Source: Adenanthera pavonina (taxonomy: Eukaryota; Streptophyta; Magnoliopsida; Fabales; Fabaceae). Taken from it: DNA of 64,000 nucleotides. The stretch covers positions 26,517,501-26,581,500 of the forward strand of contig JAIVEN010000015.1 in NCBI GenBank assembly GCA_026686845.1, given 5' to 3'. This document shows positions 1 to 10,600 of the stretch, piece after piece. Both the position numbers and the translations under genes were made by a program. Numbering within the stretch: position 1 is the stretch's first letter; every line of letters begins with the position of its first letter. The notes below the pieces were generated by a model, which saw nothing but the letters and a program-made list of their open reading frames with translations, was not told the origin of the DNA and ran no database searches.

Positions 1-1
1 C

Positions 2-1096
2 ATCATAGTCTAAATCTCCAATCACCATGTCAATATGCTCAATCTCATCAATGCAATCATAAGAGCCAATTTCCAAAGAAATCACATCATTATCCACAGA
101 ATTTTCCACCAACTGGTTTGCAACATGTAAAACATGATTTTCTTCTAAAGGATGCAAACAATCATAATTATGCTCAGAAATACAAGCAATATCATGAAAT
201 TCATTTTCTAATTGTGCTACAACATTATTTTCAATTTGCACACTAGAAGCACAACTAGAATCATCTAAGCCTTCTAACACAACACTATCAACATCTGGAC
301 TAATTCTCTCTTCAAGATTTAGCAAGATATCATGTTCAATCCCATTATCACAATTAATAACATTAAACTCCTTGGGATTCTCAAGTTCAGCGCATCCCAA
401 TTCGGATTCCAATTCAGTTGTTCCCTCACAAGAGATATCATCAATGCAAGCAATATCATTTATCTTACTAGAATTATCACATGTTAAATCACAAGAGACA
501 TTAATATCAGAGTTTTGAGGATTAGGCATACCTGTAGTGGATTCTCTCATTCCATCTTTGGTTGTTGAAATGGTAGCAATGTTATCATCCACTCGATCTA
601 CTTTCTCTAAGTAGGAATCACATGAATCTTGAACCACATGCATTTGCATCTCCTTGGAATATTTAACCACACTTTTAGCTTTGGATGGCATGTATTTTTG
701 CCTCAAGACTGCTCTCATTTTATTCCATGTTATAATGGAAGGTTCTCCATTCGTAGCTCGTCTAGTTTCCATCCGTTTCCACCAAGCAGCAACCTTTTTA
801 TCCAATCGAAGGTAAGCACATTGTGCTTTCTCTATTTCGGAGTAGTTGCAACATGCAAAGGCTTGTTCAACTTTTGTTTCCCAATCGAAGTAAACATCAG
901 GATTTTTCTCACCATGAAATAGTGGGATCTTCGATTTGATCTTGCTAAGAACATCCATGTGAGCAGGAACCTTTGGATTACGCCTTGCTTTGGTTTTAGA
1001 AGGAAACACCAAGCGATCCAATTTTGCATTTACTTCCTCAATTTGATCATTAAAAGTCCTTAATAAGGCCTTAAAATCAACTTCTCCAACAGTCAT
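2..1096 (-). CDS. Retrotransposon gag-like protein with acidic C-terminal half (partial)
   Basis: An uninterrupted reading frame of 365 codons runs from the ATG at 1096 out of the window. Residues about 60-140 look like the retrotransposon gag domain (capsid) of Ty3-gypsy elements: FHGEKNPDVYFDWE, CCNYSEIEKAQCAYLRL, AAWWKRMETRR and a following ITWNKMRAVLRQKY. After about residue 170 the protein becomes rich in Asp, Glu, Asn and Cys with no zinc knuckle, protease or RT in view. It aligns by eye along its whole length with the gag and second ORF of the element at 28968-34353, where one stop codon (about 31545) separates the two; here the two halves are one open frame, so they were probably one protein. 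The start is the first ATG after the leader and is shared in position with the relative (32092). Confidence 0.75.
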   Translation of the reverse strand, partial: MTVGEVDFKALLRTFNDQIEEVNAKLDRLVFPSKTKARRNPKVPAHMDVLSKIKSKIPLFHGEKNPDVYFDWETKVEQAFACCNYSEIEKAQCAYLRLDKKVAAWWKRMETRRATNGEPSIITWNKMRAVLRQKYMPSKAKSVVKYSKEMQMHVVQDSCDSYLEKVDRVDDNIATISTTKDGMRESTTGMPNPQNSDINVSCDLTCDNSSKINDIACIDDISCEGTTELESELGCAELENPKEFNVINCDNGIEHDILLNLEERISPDVDSVVLEGLDDSSCASSVQIENNVVAQLENEFHDIACISEHNYDCLHPLEENHVLHVANQLVENSVDNDVISLEIGSYDCIDEIEHIDMVIGDLDYD

Positions 1097-2011
1097 ATTT
1101 ATAATCTGAAATTGTTAGTGAAAATAAAGGAGAAAATGGACCTCACCACTCCCTCACGTGTTTCACTCAAAATAATGTAAATGCACTCGTGTTTCACACT
1201 AAATTAAGGCTTTTTCAAATATGATGCAATTTCTCTCTTGCCTTTTTCCACTCAAAACTTGCTTTCTTATGAGAGTGCTAAATTAAAACCACAACTTCAA
1301 TCAAAAGGAAATCAGTTTTTAAAGAAGTGGCAATCACAGAAAACAAAAGTTCAAAATTGAAGTTCTCAAAGATCTAATTTAATTAAATAATAACCAACAC
1401 AAAATGAGCACAAAGGAACTGAAATTTCTAACAAGAGAAATATGAAGGAAATAGAACAAAGAAGGATGACAATTTGTAGGAAACTGATAAGAAAAGAAAT
1501 CTGAATGAAAAACAAATTATAGATATTTTAATAAGACTTGCCATCAAAGTTGACAAATTAAGTCAATCAAGTTTCAAATCAAATCCAATCAAATAATTTT
1601 TTTTTACTATTTTTTTTGTTGCTGCTATATATATATTTTTTTTTTGCAGCAGTAAATCTCACCCTTTTTTTTTCAGATTTTTTTTTTCTAATTTTTTTTT
1701 CTGCTACTTTTTTTTTGTTGCTGCTATATTCCTTTTTTTTTCAGCAATCAATCTATCTTTTTTTTTCAGATTTTTTGAACAGTAACCCGAAACAGTACCC
1801 CATGAACAGTACTCGAAAAACAGTGACAATGAACAGTAATACGAACAGTGACCCGAACAGTGGAACAGTGACTGAAACAGTATGATGAACAGTCGCAACA
1901 GTGACGCATACGGGTGAACAGTGACGCAAAAAAAAAGTTTCCAGAAGCAACAAAGATGTGAAACAAGGAAATAAGGAAAAATAAAGAACACACCTTGATT
2001 TGCAAACCTAA
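1097..2011 (-). other. Untranslated leader of TR-GAG1
   Basis: About 0.9 kb lies between the primer site and gag with no useful ORF. It holds T-runs on the plus strand (about 1597-1770, A-runs in the transcript) and a cluster of AACAGT words (1777-1927). The relative at 28968-34353 has the same T-rich block (about 32960-33140) but not the AACAGT cluster. Confidence 0.6.
1777..1927. repeat. Cluster of twelve AACAGT words in a retroelement leader
   Basis: I count twelve AACAGT hexamers in about 150 bp, most inside a longer consensus GAACAGTGAC with irregular spacers. The word reads ACTGTT on the sense strand of the element and lies between the primer site and gag. The spacing is irregular, so this is not a simple microsatellite. 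Confidence 0.75.
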
Positions 2012-2023
2012 GCTCTGATGCCA
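2012..2023 (-). promoter_or_regulatory. Primer binding site (iMet-type) of TR-GAG1
   Basis: On the minus strand the bases are TGGCATCAGAGC, one base off the initiator-Met tRNA primer site TGGTATCAGAGC. They start two bases after the LTR end at 2026, as expected for minus-strand DNA priming. Confidence 0.85.
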
Positions 2024-2025
2024 AA

Positions 2026-2873
2026 TGATAAGTGAACCCTTATGGAACCCGTCCAAAGAACCCACTTTGATGTATATGACACCCGGATCTTTGTGAAACA
2101 AGGGACACAAAAACTGGAAAATTGAAAAACAGTAAGAAGAAAGACACACAAAGAAGAGAATGAACAAGAAAGCACACAAGATATGTTGGTCGGGGTGAAT
2201 TAGAACCCAAGAGAACCGGTCTCTTGAACCCTAGTTCCGGTGACGCCACAAGGAAGGACCAATTCCTTGATAAGTCGCAGTTCGCTCTAGCACTCAAAGA
2301 ACGCAAGAGAAACTCACAAAGTCTGAAACTTTAATCATTCAAATCTTTCAAAACGTACATGAAAGTTAGCCTTAAGTAGGCAAGGTTAAATCTAACCTAA
2401 TAAGCCTAGAAACCCTAATTAATTTGGGCTTAAGTGATCCTAATAGGATTAGGAGACTTTAGGCCCAAACAATACTCCTATTGGACCTAGAAAACTAGTA
2501 AAATAAAATCCTAAAATAAAATAACGAAAATTCATAAAAATTAATAAAATAATACCTAAGCCCTTTATAAACATGCCACCACATTAATGAAACCACATGT
2601 TTGGCACATGACATGTTTATTTACAAGTTGGGCCATCAAAAAAGACTATTAATTAACCTATTGGGCTTTATTAATCACTTAAGTTTAGCCCATAATTAAT
2701 AAAAACGAAAATAATACTAATTAAGCCCAATAATGCTTAAGTCACATGTTATTTTAATGAAGCACATGATCTTTTAAGTAATTTCTTCCAATGGGCTTCT
2801 CTTGGGCTTGAATCTTTCCAAGTGATAAGGCCTCCTACCATGCTCCTGAATTTGTCCAAGCCATCCTCTATCA
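2026..2873 (-). repeat. 5' LTR of TR-GAG1 (T1 subfamily)
   Basis: 848 bp with ends TGATAGAGG...ACTTATCA on the minus strand. Clearly homologous to the solo LTR at 8830-9749 and the LTR pair at 26479-28304. Flanked on its inner side by the primer site and on its outer side directly by G1 LTR sequence. Confidence 0.85.
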
Positions 2874-4274
2874 CTTCCTCAAACTTCCTCAAGTCCCTGG
2901 ACAACATTAAACAATGGCTCAAATCCTTGATTTCATAACATAGTACATAAAGCTCAAATAAAACCCTAAAATTCCCAATTGTTCATTGAGTTTAACCTTG
3001 AAGCATGCACTTGTTCTTAAGGCTTTTGACCATGGAGAATCCATTTTTAGCTTCAAAATAATGAAATTCCCATTGTAAGAACTGTCTTTGGTCTGACCAA
3101 AATCTGCATCCCATGAGAAAACTTGGGTATTTCATTTACTTACTTTAAAACTTACCAACCTTGCTTCCTTTCATAAAAAAAAACTCATGCTTTCTCATGA
3201 TTTTATGGTTAAAAAAAAATCATCTCTCCCCCAAACACATCTAGGTTAAAACTATACAGAGGCTGGAGAGGAAGAAACTTCATGAAAACTAAGCTAACCA
3301 ACCTAGAAACTAAGATAGCATGTTTGAGGGTTGCAAGAAATACACTTACAAATTTCTTTTGGAATTTTCCCCCATTTTTCTTCTATTTTCCCTTACTCTT
3401 CACATTCTTCCTTCTCCTTCCTCAGGTGGCAAACTTTCTCTCACTTTCTCTTGCCATAAGCTTCAGCCTAATGAAGCAAGGAGGGAGTATTTATAATGCC
3501 CTTAAACATACTTACTTTTTGTTAATCACTTGATTAATTTTAATGAAAACTTAGCTATTAAGTTTACTTAATTACTAAGTCTCCATACTTCAGTACATAG
3601 GTTTCCATGTGGCATCATTTTAATGGGGTATTATCTCCAAGATATTCCTTAATTTTCTGTCTAGTAATACCCTATATTGGTTACTTTATACTTGGACCAG
3701 TAAAGTTACTTTTTGTAGTGTAAATTTACTTTATTTATATAGGAATAAAGTGAACTTGTGTCTAGTATTACTTTATTACACTAACTCTATAAATCTCTTT
3801 TTGTGGTGTCCATCTACTTTTCTTTTTACCTTTTTAGCTTTTGCAGATCAAAAAACAGCTTTATCAGTATAAAGTTACTTTTCAACTTTCGATATTGATT
3901 ATAATTTTAGCCTTAAATATTAACCCTCAGTGCTATATACCATTGGACTTGTCTCATCAAAAACTTTGTTTTGACAATAATTTTTAAAATTTACAACAAT
4001 ACCCCTGAATTGGGGCAAAATTATAATTTTTAATTCTTTTGGGTCATTCGCTATAATTTTCCCCAATGACTTTTCTACCCTCTTTCCCACGTAATTTTAT
4101 GTTTTGGGACAAAAATGTAATTTTAATCATTTCTAGGGGGAAAAATATAATTTCTCATTCTTCCATCCGACCCTAAAAAATGACATCTTTGCCCTTTTCA
4201 CGCAAAACAATATTTGTTTGTTTTTGTGAATTCCTTATGTATTTCTGGATATTCTAACTTTTAGGGATGTTACA
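2874..4274 (-). repeat. 3' LTR of gypsy element G1 (outer part beyond the window)
   Basis: On the minus strand the LTR starts TGTAACATCCC at 4274, directly after a purine tract. It matches the second copy at 21233-22569 from end to end of this block. Its remaining part must lie left of TR-GAG1, outside the window. A TATA-like TTATAAATACTCCC (minus strand, about 3487-3500) is conserved in the other copy. No gene is seen in it; short reading frames are chance. Confidence 0.8.
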
Positions 4275-4290
4275 ATTCCCTTACCTTTAA
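4275..4290 (-). promoter_or_regulatory. Polypurine tract of G1
   Basis: The minus strand reads AAAGGTAAGGGAAT just before the LTR start TGTAACATCCC, the position expected for the plus-strand DNA primer. Confidence 0.65.
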
Positions 4291-5594
4291 AAATAAATTT
4301 CATCCTCAAAATTTAATAATGTACCTTACGTAAATAACTATGGATATTTTTGCTTCATATCAAACTCTATTTCCCTAGTTGCTTCATTTGAGGTTAAGCT
4401 TCTCCATACTACTTTTACTAGAGGTATATCTTTGCCCCTCAGCTTTTTCATTTGATAGTCAATGATTTTCTTAGGCTTTACCTCATAAGATAGATTGTCT
4501 TGCAAATTAACATGTTCATATTCTATGACATGTGAAGGGTCTGGCTAGTATCTTTTAAGCTGGGAAATATGGAAAACATTATGGATTTGACTCAGGTTAT
4601 AGGGTAGAGTTATTTTGTACAGGTCCAGTTTTAGATAGAATTTCAAATGGTCCTATGTACTTTGAACTAAGCTTTTTAGTTTTAATTGATCAACCAATCC
4701 CAGTTATTGGAGATACTTTAAGAAAGACATGATCTCCTATTTTAAATTCTAATGGCTTTCTTCTCTTGTCAGCATTACTTTTCTGTCTACTCTAAGCCGT
4801 TAACAACTTTTTTTTTTATCATCTCTACTTGTCTGGTGGTCAGATCAACCAATTTAGGACCTAACACTTTTCTCTCACCATGTTTTGTCTAGTATAGTGG
4901 AGACCTACAGCTTCTTCCATACAACGCTTTATATGGAGCTATTTGAATACTAGAATGGTAACTATTATTGTAGGCAAACTCTACTAATGGTAAATACACA
5001 TCCCAATTTCCTTTCATTTCCAAAATACAAGCTCTCAATATATCCTCTAGAGTTTGGATAGTCCTCTCTGTCTGGCCATCCTTCTATGGATGATATACTA
5101 TACTAAATCTCAACTTAGTTCCTATAGCTTCTTGTAGAGATGTCAAAAAATTAGACGTGAATCTTGGATCTCTGTTAGAAAATATATTATTCAGCATACC
5201 ATATAGTCTCACAATCTCTTTAACATAAAATTGTGCCAACTTATCCAGTGTATACATCGACTTAATTGCTAGAAAATGTGCTGACTTTGTCAATCTATCC
5301 ATAATCACCCAAATGACATCATGTCCAAAAGATGTCCTCAGTAACCCCATCGTAAAATCCATTGTGATACTATCCCACTTCTACTTAGGGATTTTTGGAG
5401 GTTGTAACATACCTGATGGCTTCTGGTGTTCAGTTTTCACTTTTTGGTAGATCTAGCATTTAGCCACATATTGAATAACATCACTTTTCATACCAGGCCA
5501 CCAAAACAACTTTTTTCAAATTATGATACATTTTCATCATACCTTGATGAATCGTGTGCTTACTCTGATGTGCTTTAGCTAAAATTCTCTCTCA
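4291..5594 (-). pseudogene. G1 integrase core and C-terminal region, broken
   Basis: Minus-strand Ty3-gypsy integrase. Just left of the solo LTR come the zinc-binding histidines (AHQSKHTIH) with WWPGMK; the first Cys of the usual C-X2-C survives (KC) but is followed by a stop and the second Cys is lost. The best frame (5084-5362) has the core: MDFTMGL with the first Asp, SNRDPRFTS with the second Asp. A stop then interrupts before DGQTERTIQTLED, which carries the catalytic Glu, and LPLVEFAYNNSYHSS. Further left, near 4310-4450, a weak chromodomain-like tail can be read through several stops, as in chromoviruses. Many stops and frameshifts make it inactive. It is the direct continuation of 6564-6779 across the solo LTR. 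Confidence 0.8.
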
Positions 5595-5599
5595 ATTCT

Positions 5600-6563
5600 T
5601 GATAGAGTACGCTTGAGGCATGAAACGTTGAGGGTCCTTGGACAAAAAGGAAGCTTCATCACTTGGAAATCAAGCTTAGGAGGCTATAGTTCCATTGCAA
5701 GGCATAGATGATCCAGCCCAAGAAGTCCAAAAAGCTTGATTATGTTCTCTTCCTTGAAAGTTACAGATCCAAGCCCAAAGAGAGCCCAATTAGAGGAGAT
5801 TACTTAAGTGATCATGCGCCACTCATGTGATCAACTAAAAAGGAGTCTTCTTTATTCGAATTTATTTAGAATTTTCATTTTTTAATTATTTAATTTTCAG
5901 AATAAGGCATATGGTCAAAGATTGTCTTGGATATTAAGTTTTGATTGTTTCCTAAATTTTAAAGATTAGGTTCTAGAATTTTCTATTAGTTAAAGTAAGA
6001 AAGGTACCACCTTTTGATTGATTTGAGAAATATTTTGTTTCCTTTTTCATTTAGATTGTGGTATCTTCTTTAGGATTGATTAGATTTGATTATTTTCTTT
6101 ATTTTCATTGTAATTTTCATTTTTTTAAGTTTAGCCTAGGGTTTTGGTTATCTTATTCATCTATATAAGGAGCCATCTATGTACTTTCAAAAGGATACAG
6201 ATTAATGAGAATGAATATTTAGAACTTATGTTCTTTTCTTGTGAGTTTTTCTCTTGTATCCCTTGTGTTCTGGAGAGAATTCTTAGACTTATCAAAGGAG
6301 TGATTTTCCTTTGTGGCGTCCCAAGGCTAGGGTTCTAAGAGACGGGTTCTCTTAGGGTCTTATCCCATTGACCAACATATCTTCCTTGTTTATTTTCTTG
6401 AATTTTCGTCCATATTTATTATCCTATTTTTCTAGTTTAACGTGTTCGTCTCCTTGTGCTTTCTTTGCTGTTCGTGTGTCCTTATTTGATTCTAGCATGA
6501 TCCGTAGTTCATTCCGAGTCATTGGAGGTTCAATCAGACGAGTTCCGCTTGGGTCTTTCATCA
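5600..6563 (+). repeat. Solo LTR, T2 subfamily, inserted in G1 integrase
   Basis: 964 bp starting TGATAGAGTACG and ending GGGTCTTTCATCA, flanked by the perfect 5-bp target duplication attct (5595-5599 and 6564-6568). It is homologous to both LTRs of the complete element at 28968-34353 but in the opposite orientation. A TATA box CTATATAAGG lies at about 6161-6170. No internal retroelement sequence is present, so this is a solo LTR left by LTR-LTR recombination. Confidence 0.9.
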
Positions 6564-6779
6564 ATTCTACCACTAGAGGAACATAAACTCGTTTTTGGAA
6601 TCTCATCAAACTATTATTAGTTACATTGAATTCTTTCATTTCTCCTAATTTCATTTTTCCCTTGACTACTTCCATGAACTTATCTGCTTATTGGGCCTGT
6701 TTCAATTCTTCATAAAATTCATTACCAATCTTAGTCTCATGCAACCCAAAAGACAAACTCAAATCTCTAAAATCTTCTA
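6564..6779 (-). pseudogene. G1 RNase H-to-integrase linker fragment
   Basis: Minus strand. The frame 6424-6675 contains the linker usually found before the gypsy integrase zinc finger (SLMRFQKRVYVPLV); its left part is LTR-encoded and not real. It ends abruptly at about 6780 against the truncated 5' LTR of element A. The RNase H domain expected between this point and the RT fragment at 18554 is missing. Confidence 0.65.
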
Positions 6780-7637
6780 TATGGAACAATTGTTTACACT
6801 TACCAGAAGAACATTAAACTTCAAAATTCGTATATTCCAATATAGAAACATTTGTCAAAGATGAAAATTTGAATTTTACTTTAGAACAGACGAACTTTGA
6901 AGTTCAACGTTAAAGTCTTTTAACTTATGGTCTCTGTGAAATTCATCTGTTGACACCCTAAAATTCGAACTTTGGATGCCAGATGTATTAAATACGGTTG
7001 TTGAATGGATAGTTTAACAGAGTGACCATTGGGTAACGTCTCTAATGGCTAAATCTTGTCTCTAACGTATAGTTGAGACATAAATCTACAAATAGAACTT
7101 TATTTGAAAGTGTGGGTAACAATTTTACATTGCATATACTGAAACTCTACCAAATTATTTAGATAAAGCCTTCTACTCTTTCACACTTCACAAATTAATC
7201 TTCAACTGTCATATACACTCTAAATTAGAGAGTTCATTTCCTGTAATTAATCTTATCTTCATCTAGAAGGAAGATTTTCTTGTGAGGGGACTTCACAAGG
7301 GATTTAGGAAGCCCTTAGTTAGAGTGCAGAGACTGAGATTGTAAGCTCTTGAAACAAAGCATTAAGTTGTACTAAGGCATTGCAAGAAGCCCACCGAATT
7401 CTTGCAAGATAGTGGAAAATCTCAAGTAGTAGCTCGAGGATTGGAAGTAGGTCAAGAGATAGAGATTGAACCAGGATAAATTCTTGTGTCCTTCTTCTCA
7501 TACTTTGCTCATTACCTTACTACTTCTTGCATTTTATTTTTCCGTATATTTTGCTTTCACTGCTTTCTTGTAATTTTGCAAAAAATTTTCAAACTTCCCA
7601 ATTCACCCCCCTTCTTGGGAAGCCAGCAGAACTAACA
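6780..7637 (+). repeat. 5' LTR of element A, left half lost
   Basis: Matches the right part of the 3' LTR (about 17690-18553). Similarity begins near 6780, so about the first 730 bp are gone, together with the G1 RNase H region. It ends in AACTAACA. The TATA box seen in the 3' LTR (CTATAAATAG) is CTACAAATAG here (about 7086-7095). Confidence 0.85.
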
Positions 7638-7639
7638 AG

Positions 7640-7650
7640 TGGTATCAGAG
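7640..7650 (+). promoter_or_regulatory. Primer binding site (iMet) of element A
   Basis: TGGTATCAGAG, two bases after the LTR end at 7637; the next base is T instead of the expected C. Confidence 0.9.
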
Positions 7651-7692
7651 TCCGGACTCCTAAACAAAGGATCTAACAATCCGGGAAAATCA

Positions 7693-10600
7693 ATGGCTAG
7701 CTTTGGAGAGAGTATTCTACCAAAGGGAAACAACATAGATAGACCTCCTGACTTCAATGGAGAACACTATGGATACTGGAAGATGAGAATGCAAATCTAT
7801 CTCCAATCCATTGATCTGGATATCTGGTATGTCATCTAATAGGGGGATTTTGTCCCAATAAAGTTACAGGATGATGGCAAATACAAAGAGAAGCCAGAAG
7901 ACAAGTGGAATGAGGAAGATAAGAGAAATGTCCAGCTGAACTTTAAGGCAAAACACTACCTAGCTAGTGCACTCAACCAGGATGAATTGTATAGAGTGTC
8001 ACAATGTACCACAGCCAAGGGTATGTGGGACACTCTAGAAATTGCTCACAAAGGAACTACTGGAGTAAGGGATAACAAATTGAACTCTTGCATTGGTGAG
8101 CATGAAAGCTTCAGAATGGTAGAAGGTGAAAGCATAAAAGAAATGCGAAAGAGATTCACTCTCATTGTGAATCAACTAAAGAGTCTTAGTAAGGAGTACA
8201 CACAGCCAGAAAATGTCAGAAAAATCCTTAGAGCTCTTTCTCTGGAATGACAACCAAAAGTGACAGCTATTGAAGAAGTCAGAGGAGAGTCAATAACTTT
8301 TGTCACAGAACTCTTCAGTAGTCTTTAGGACTATAAGGGTAAAATAAAAGCCCTCAAGGAAGCTGGTCAAGATAAAAAGAAAGGGCCTTGCATTGAAAGC
8401 TGCAAAGGAAAAAGAAGAAGAGTCTGATGATGAATAAGACCTAGATGAAGAGACTTTGGCTATATTGGTTAGCAAATTCAGAAGATTCTACAACAAGAGA
8501 AGAAATAAAAGATTCTTGAAAAAAGGAGCAGCTGTAGACAACAAGAAAGAAGGCAAAGAGCCTATCCTTTGCTATGAATGCAAAAAGCAAGGGCATATCA
8601 AATAGGATTGTCCTTAATTCTTAAAAGAGCAGGAAAAAGAAAAGAAAGCTGCTGATAAGGGCAAAAAGAAAAAGGCATACATCTCATCAATCTGGGGTAA
8701 CAGTTCAAATGAAGAAGATGAAGATGAGGAAGAAATTGCCAACATCTGCTTGATGACATTTGCATCTGAAGAGACTCTAAGTTCATCTAATAGTGATCAT
8801 GAAGATGACATATATGAATCTAAATCTTCTGATACGTGAACCCTTATGGAATCAATCCAAAGAACCCACTTTTATGTGTATGACACCCGGATCTTTGCGA
8901 AACAAGGGACACAAAGACTGAAAAATTAAAAAAATAGTAAGAAGAAAGACACACAAAGATGAAAATAATCAAGAAAGCACACAAGATATGTTGGTTTAGG
9001 TGAATTAGAACCCAAGAGAACCGGTCTCTTGAACCCTAGTTCCGGTGACGCCACAAGGAAGAACCAATTCCTTGATAAGTCGTAGTTCGCTCTAGCACTC
9101 AAAAAACGCAAGAGAAACTCACAAAGTCTGAAACTTTTATCATTCAAATCTTTAAAAACGTACATGAAAGTTAGCCTTAAATAGGCAAGGTTAAATCTAA
9201 CCTAATAAGCCTAGAAACCCTAATTAATTGGGCTTAAGCAATCCTAATAGGAATAGGAGACTTTAGGCCCAAACAACACTCCTATTGGACCTAGGAAACT
9301 AGTAAAATAAAATCTTAATATAAAATAACGAAAATTCATAAGAAAATAATAAAAATAAAACCTAAGCCCTTATAAACATGCCACCACATTAATGAAGTCA
9401 CATGTTTGGCACATGACTTGTTTATTTACAAGATGGGCTATCAAAAAGACTACTAATTAACTAATTGGGCTTTATTAATTAACAAAGTTCAGCCCATAAT
9501 TAATAAAAACGAAATTAACACTAATTAAGCCCAATAATACTTAGGTCACATGCTATTTTAATGAAGCACATGATCTTTTAATGACCTCCTCCAATGGGCT
9601 TATCTTGGGCTTGGATCTGAAACTTGTATTTTGGAGTTGATAATCTCATTTAAGCTTGGGCTTTATGTTCAACACCTTCATCAAATCTTCCAAGCTCTCC
9701 ATGCTCCGCTCCAAACTCTTGTAATTCATGCCTATCCCTTATTCTATCACCTTCATATTCTGAATTACTTAATGCATTTCATGACCTGCATGATGAGTTT
9801 GTTAAAACTGCAAAAGAACTAAAACTGGCTAAGAAGAAGATTAGCAAGTTAGAATCTAATTGCAAATTATCTGACATTGCATCTCTGCATGAAATTGAAT
9901 CTGCTTGCTGTACAACATGCACTGAATTGAAAAAGAACAACAAATAACTTTTAAAAACCATGTCTAAACTCACTAAGGGTAAGGATATGTTGTTTGCTCT
10001 ATTAGGAAGTCAAAAAATTACATAAGAAAAAGATGGACTTTGCTATGATCCTTGTGCAGTTAAGGAAAAGAATAAAAAGAAAAATCAAAGTATATATATG
10101 AGACATTTTGTGCATACTGATGGATATCAAAGGAAAAGTTATAACTCAAACCGCATTGAATCTTATGTCCAACCAAAATATGTGAAACAAAAGTATTATT
10201 TGTATTACTTTCTTCCTACATCACAATCTAACAGTCCCTTTACGACCTATAACTTCTATAACAAGAAGGGACATGTTTCTAGTTCATGTTTATTGAAGAA
10301 AAATGGTCTTAGTAGGAAGGTAAAATGGGTTCCCAAAGATGTATTTGTATCTAGAGAAAATGCCACTGACAAAAAGGGACTCAAGCAGATTTGGATACCT
10401 AAAAGGAAAAATTGAACCTTGTTTTGCAGGTTTATCTTAGAGTAAGAAAAAGCAACAAATAGTATATGGACAGTGCTTGCTCAAGCCATATGACTAGCGA
10501 TAAGGAGAAGTTCATCACCCTTAGAGATAAGAAAGGAGGAAAGGTGACTTTTGGAGGTGATTATTATGGCATAATAGTTGGCATTGTTATTATAGGCAAG

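Larger units (their letters stand above)
1..2873 (-). mobile_element. TR-GAG1: gag-only gypsy-like LTR element, cut by the window edge
   Basis: Read on the minus strand this is a 5' LTR (2026-2873), an iMet-type primer site (2012-2023), a long leader (1097-2011) and a gag-like ORF (1096 down to the edge). Its 5' LTR abuts the LTR of G1 at 2874, so it looks inserted into G1; the matching target duplication and the rest of the element lie outside. The layout and gag sequence match the complete gag-only element at 28968-34353, which lacks pol. Whether this copy also lacks pol cannot be seen here, so the gag-only assignment is inferred from the relative. LTR ends are the inverted pair TGATA...TATCA. 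Confidence 0.8.

Noticed and set aside
629..922. Reading frames of 60-100 codons in the TR-GAG1 gag region on the plus strand
   Set aside because: They lie antisense to the gag frame and have no start context or motif of their own.
1616..2306. Phe/Leu-rich ORFs on both strands
   Set aside because: They come from T-runs and from the LTR; low-complexity translation of A+T-rich non-coding sequence.
3282..3533. ORF in the G1 LTR, with a second version at 21665-21865
   Set aside because: Both lie in LTR sequence on the strand opposite to the element, lengths differ and no domain is seen; conserved only because the LTRs are copies.
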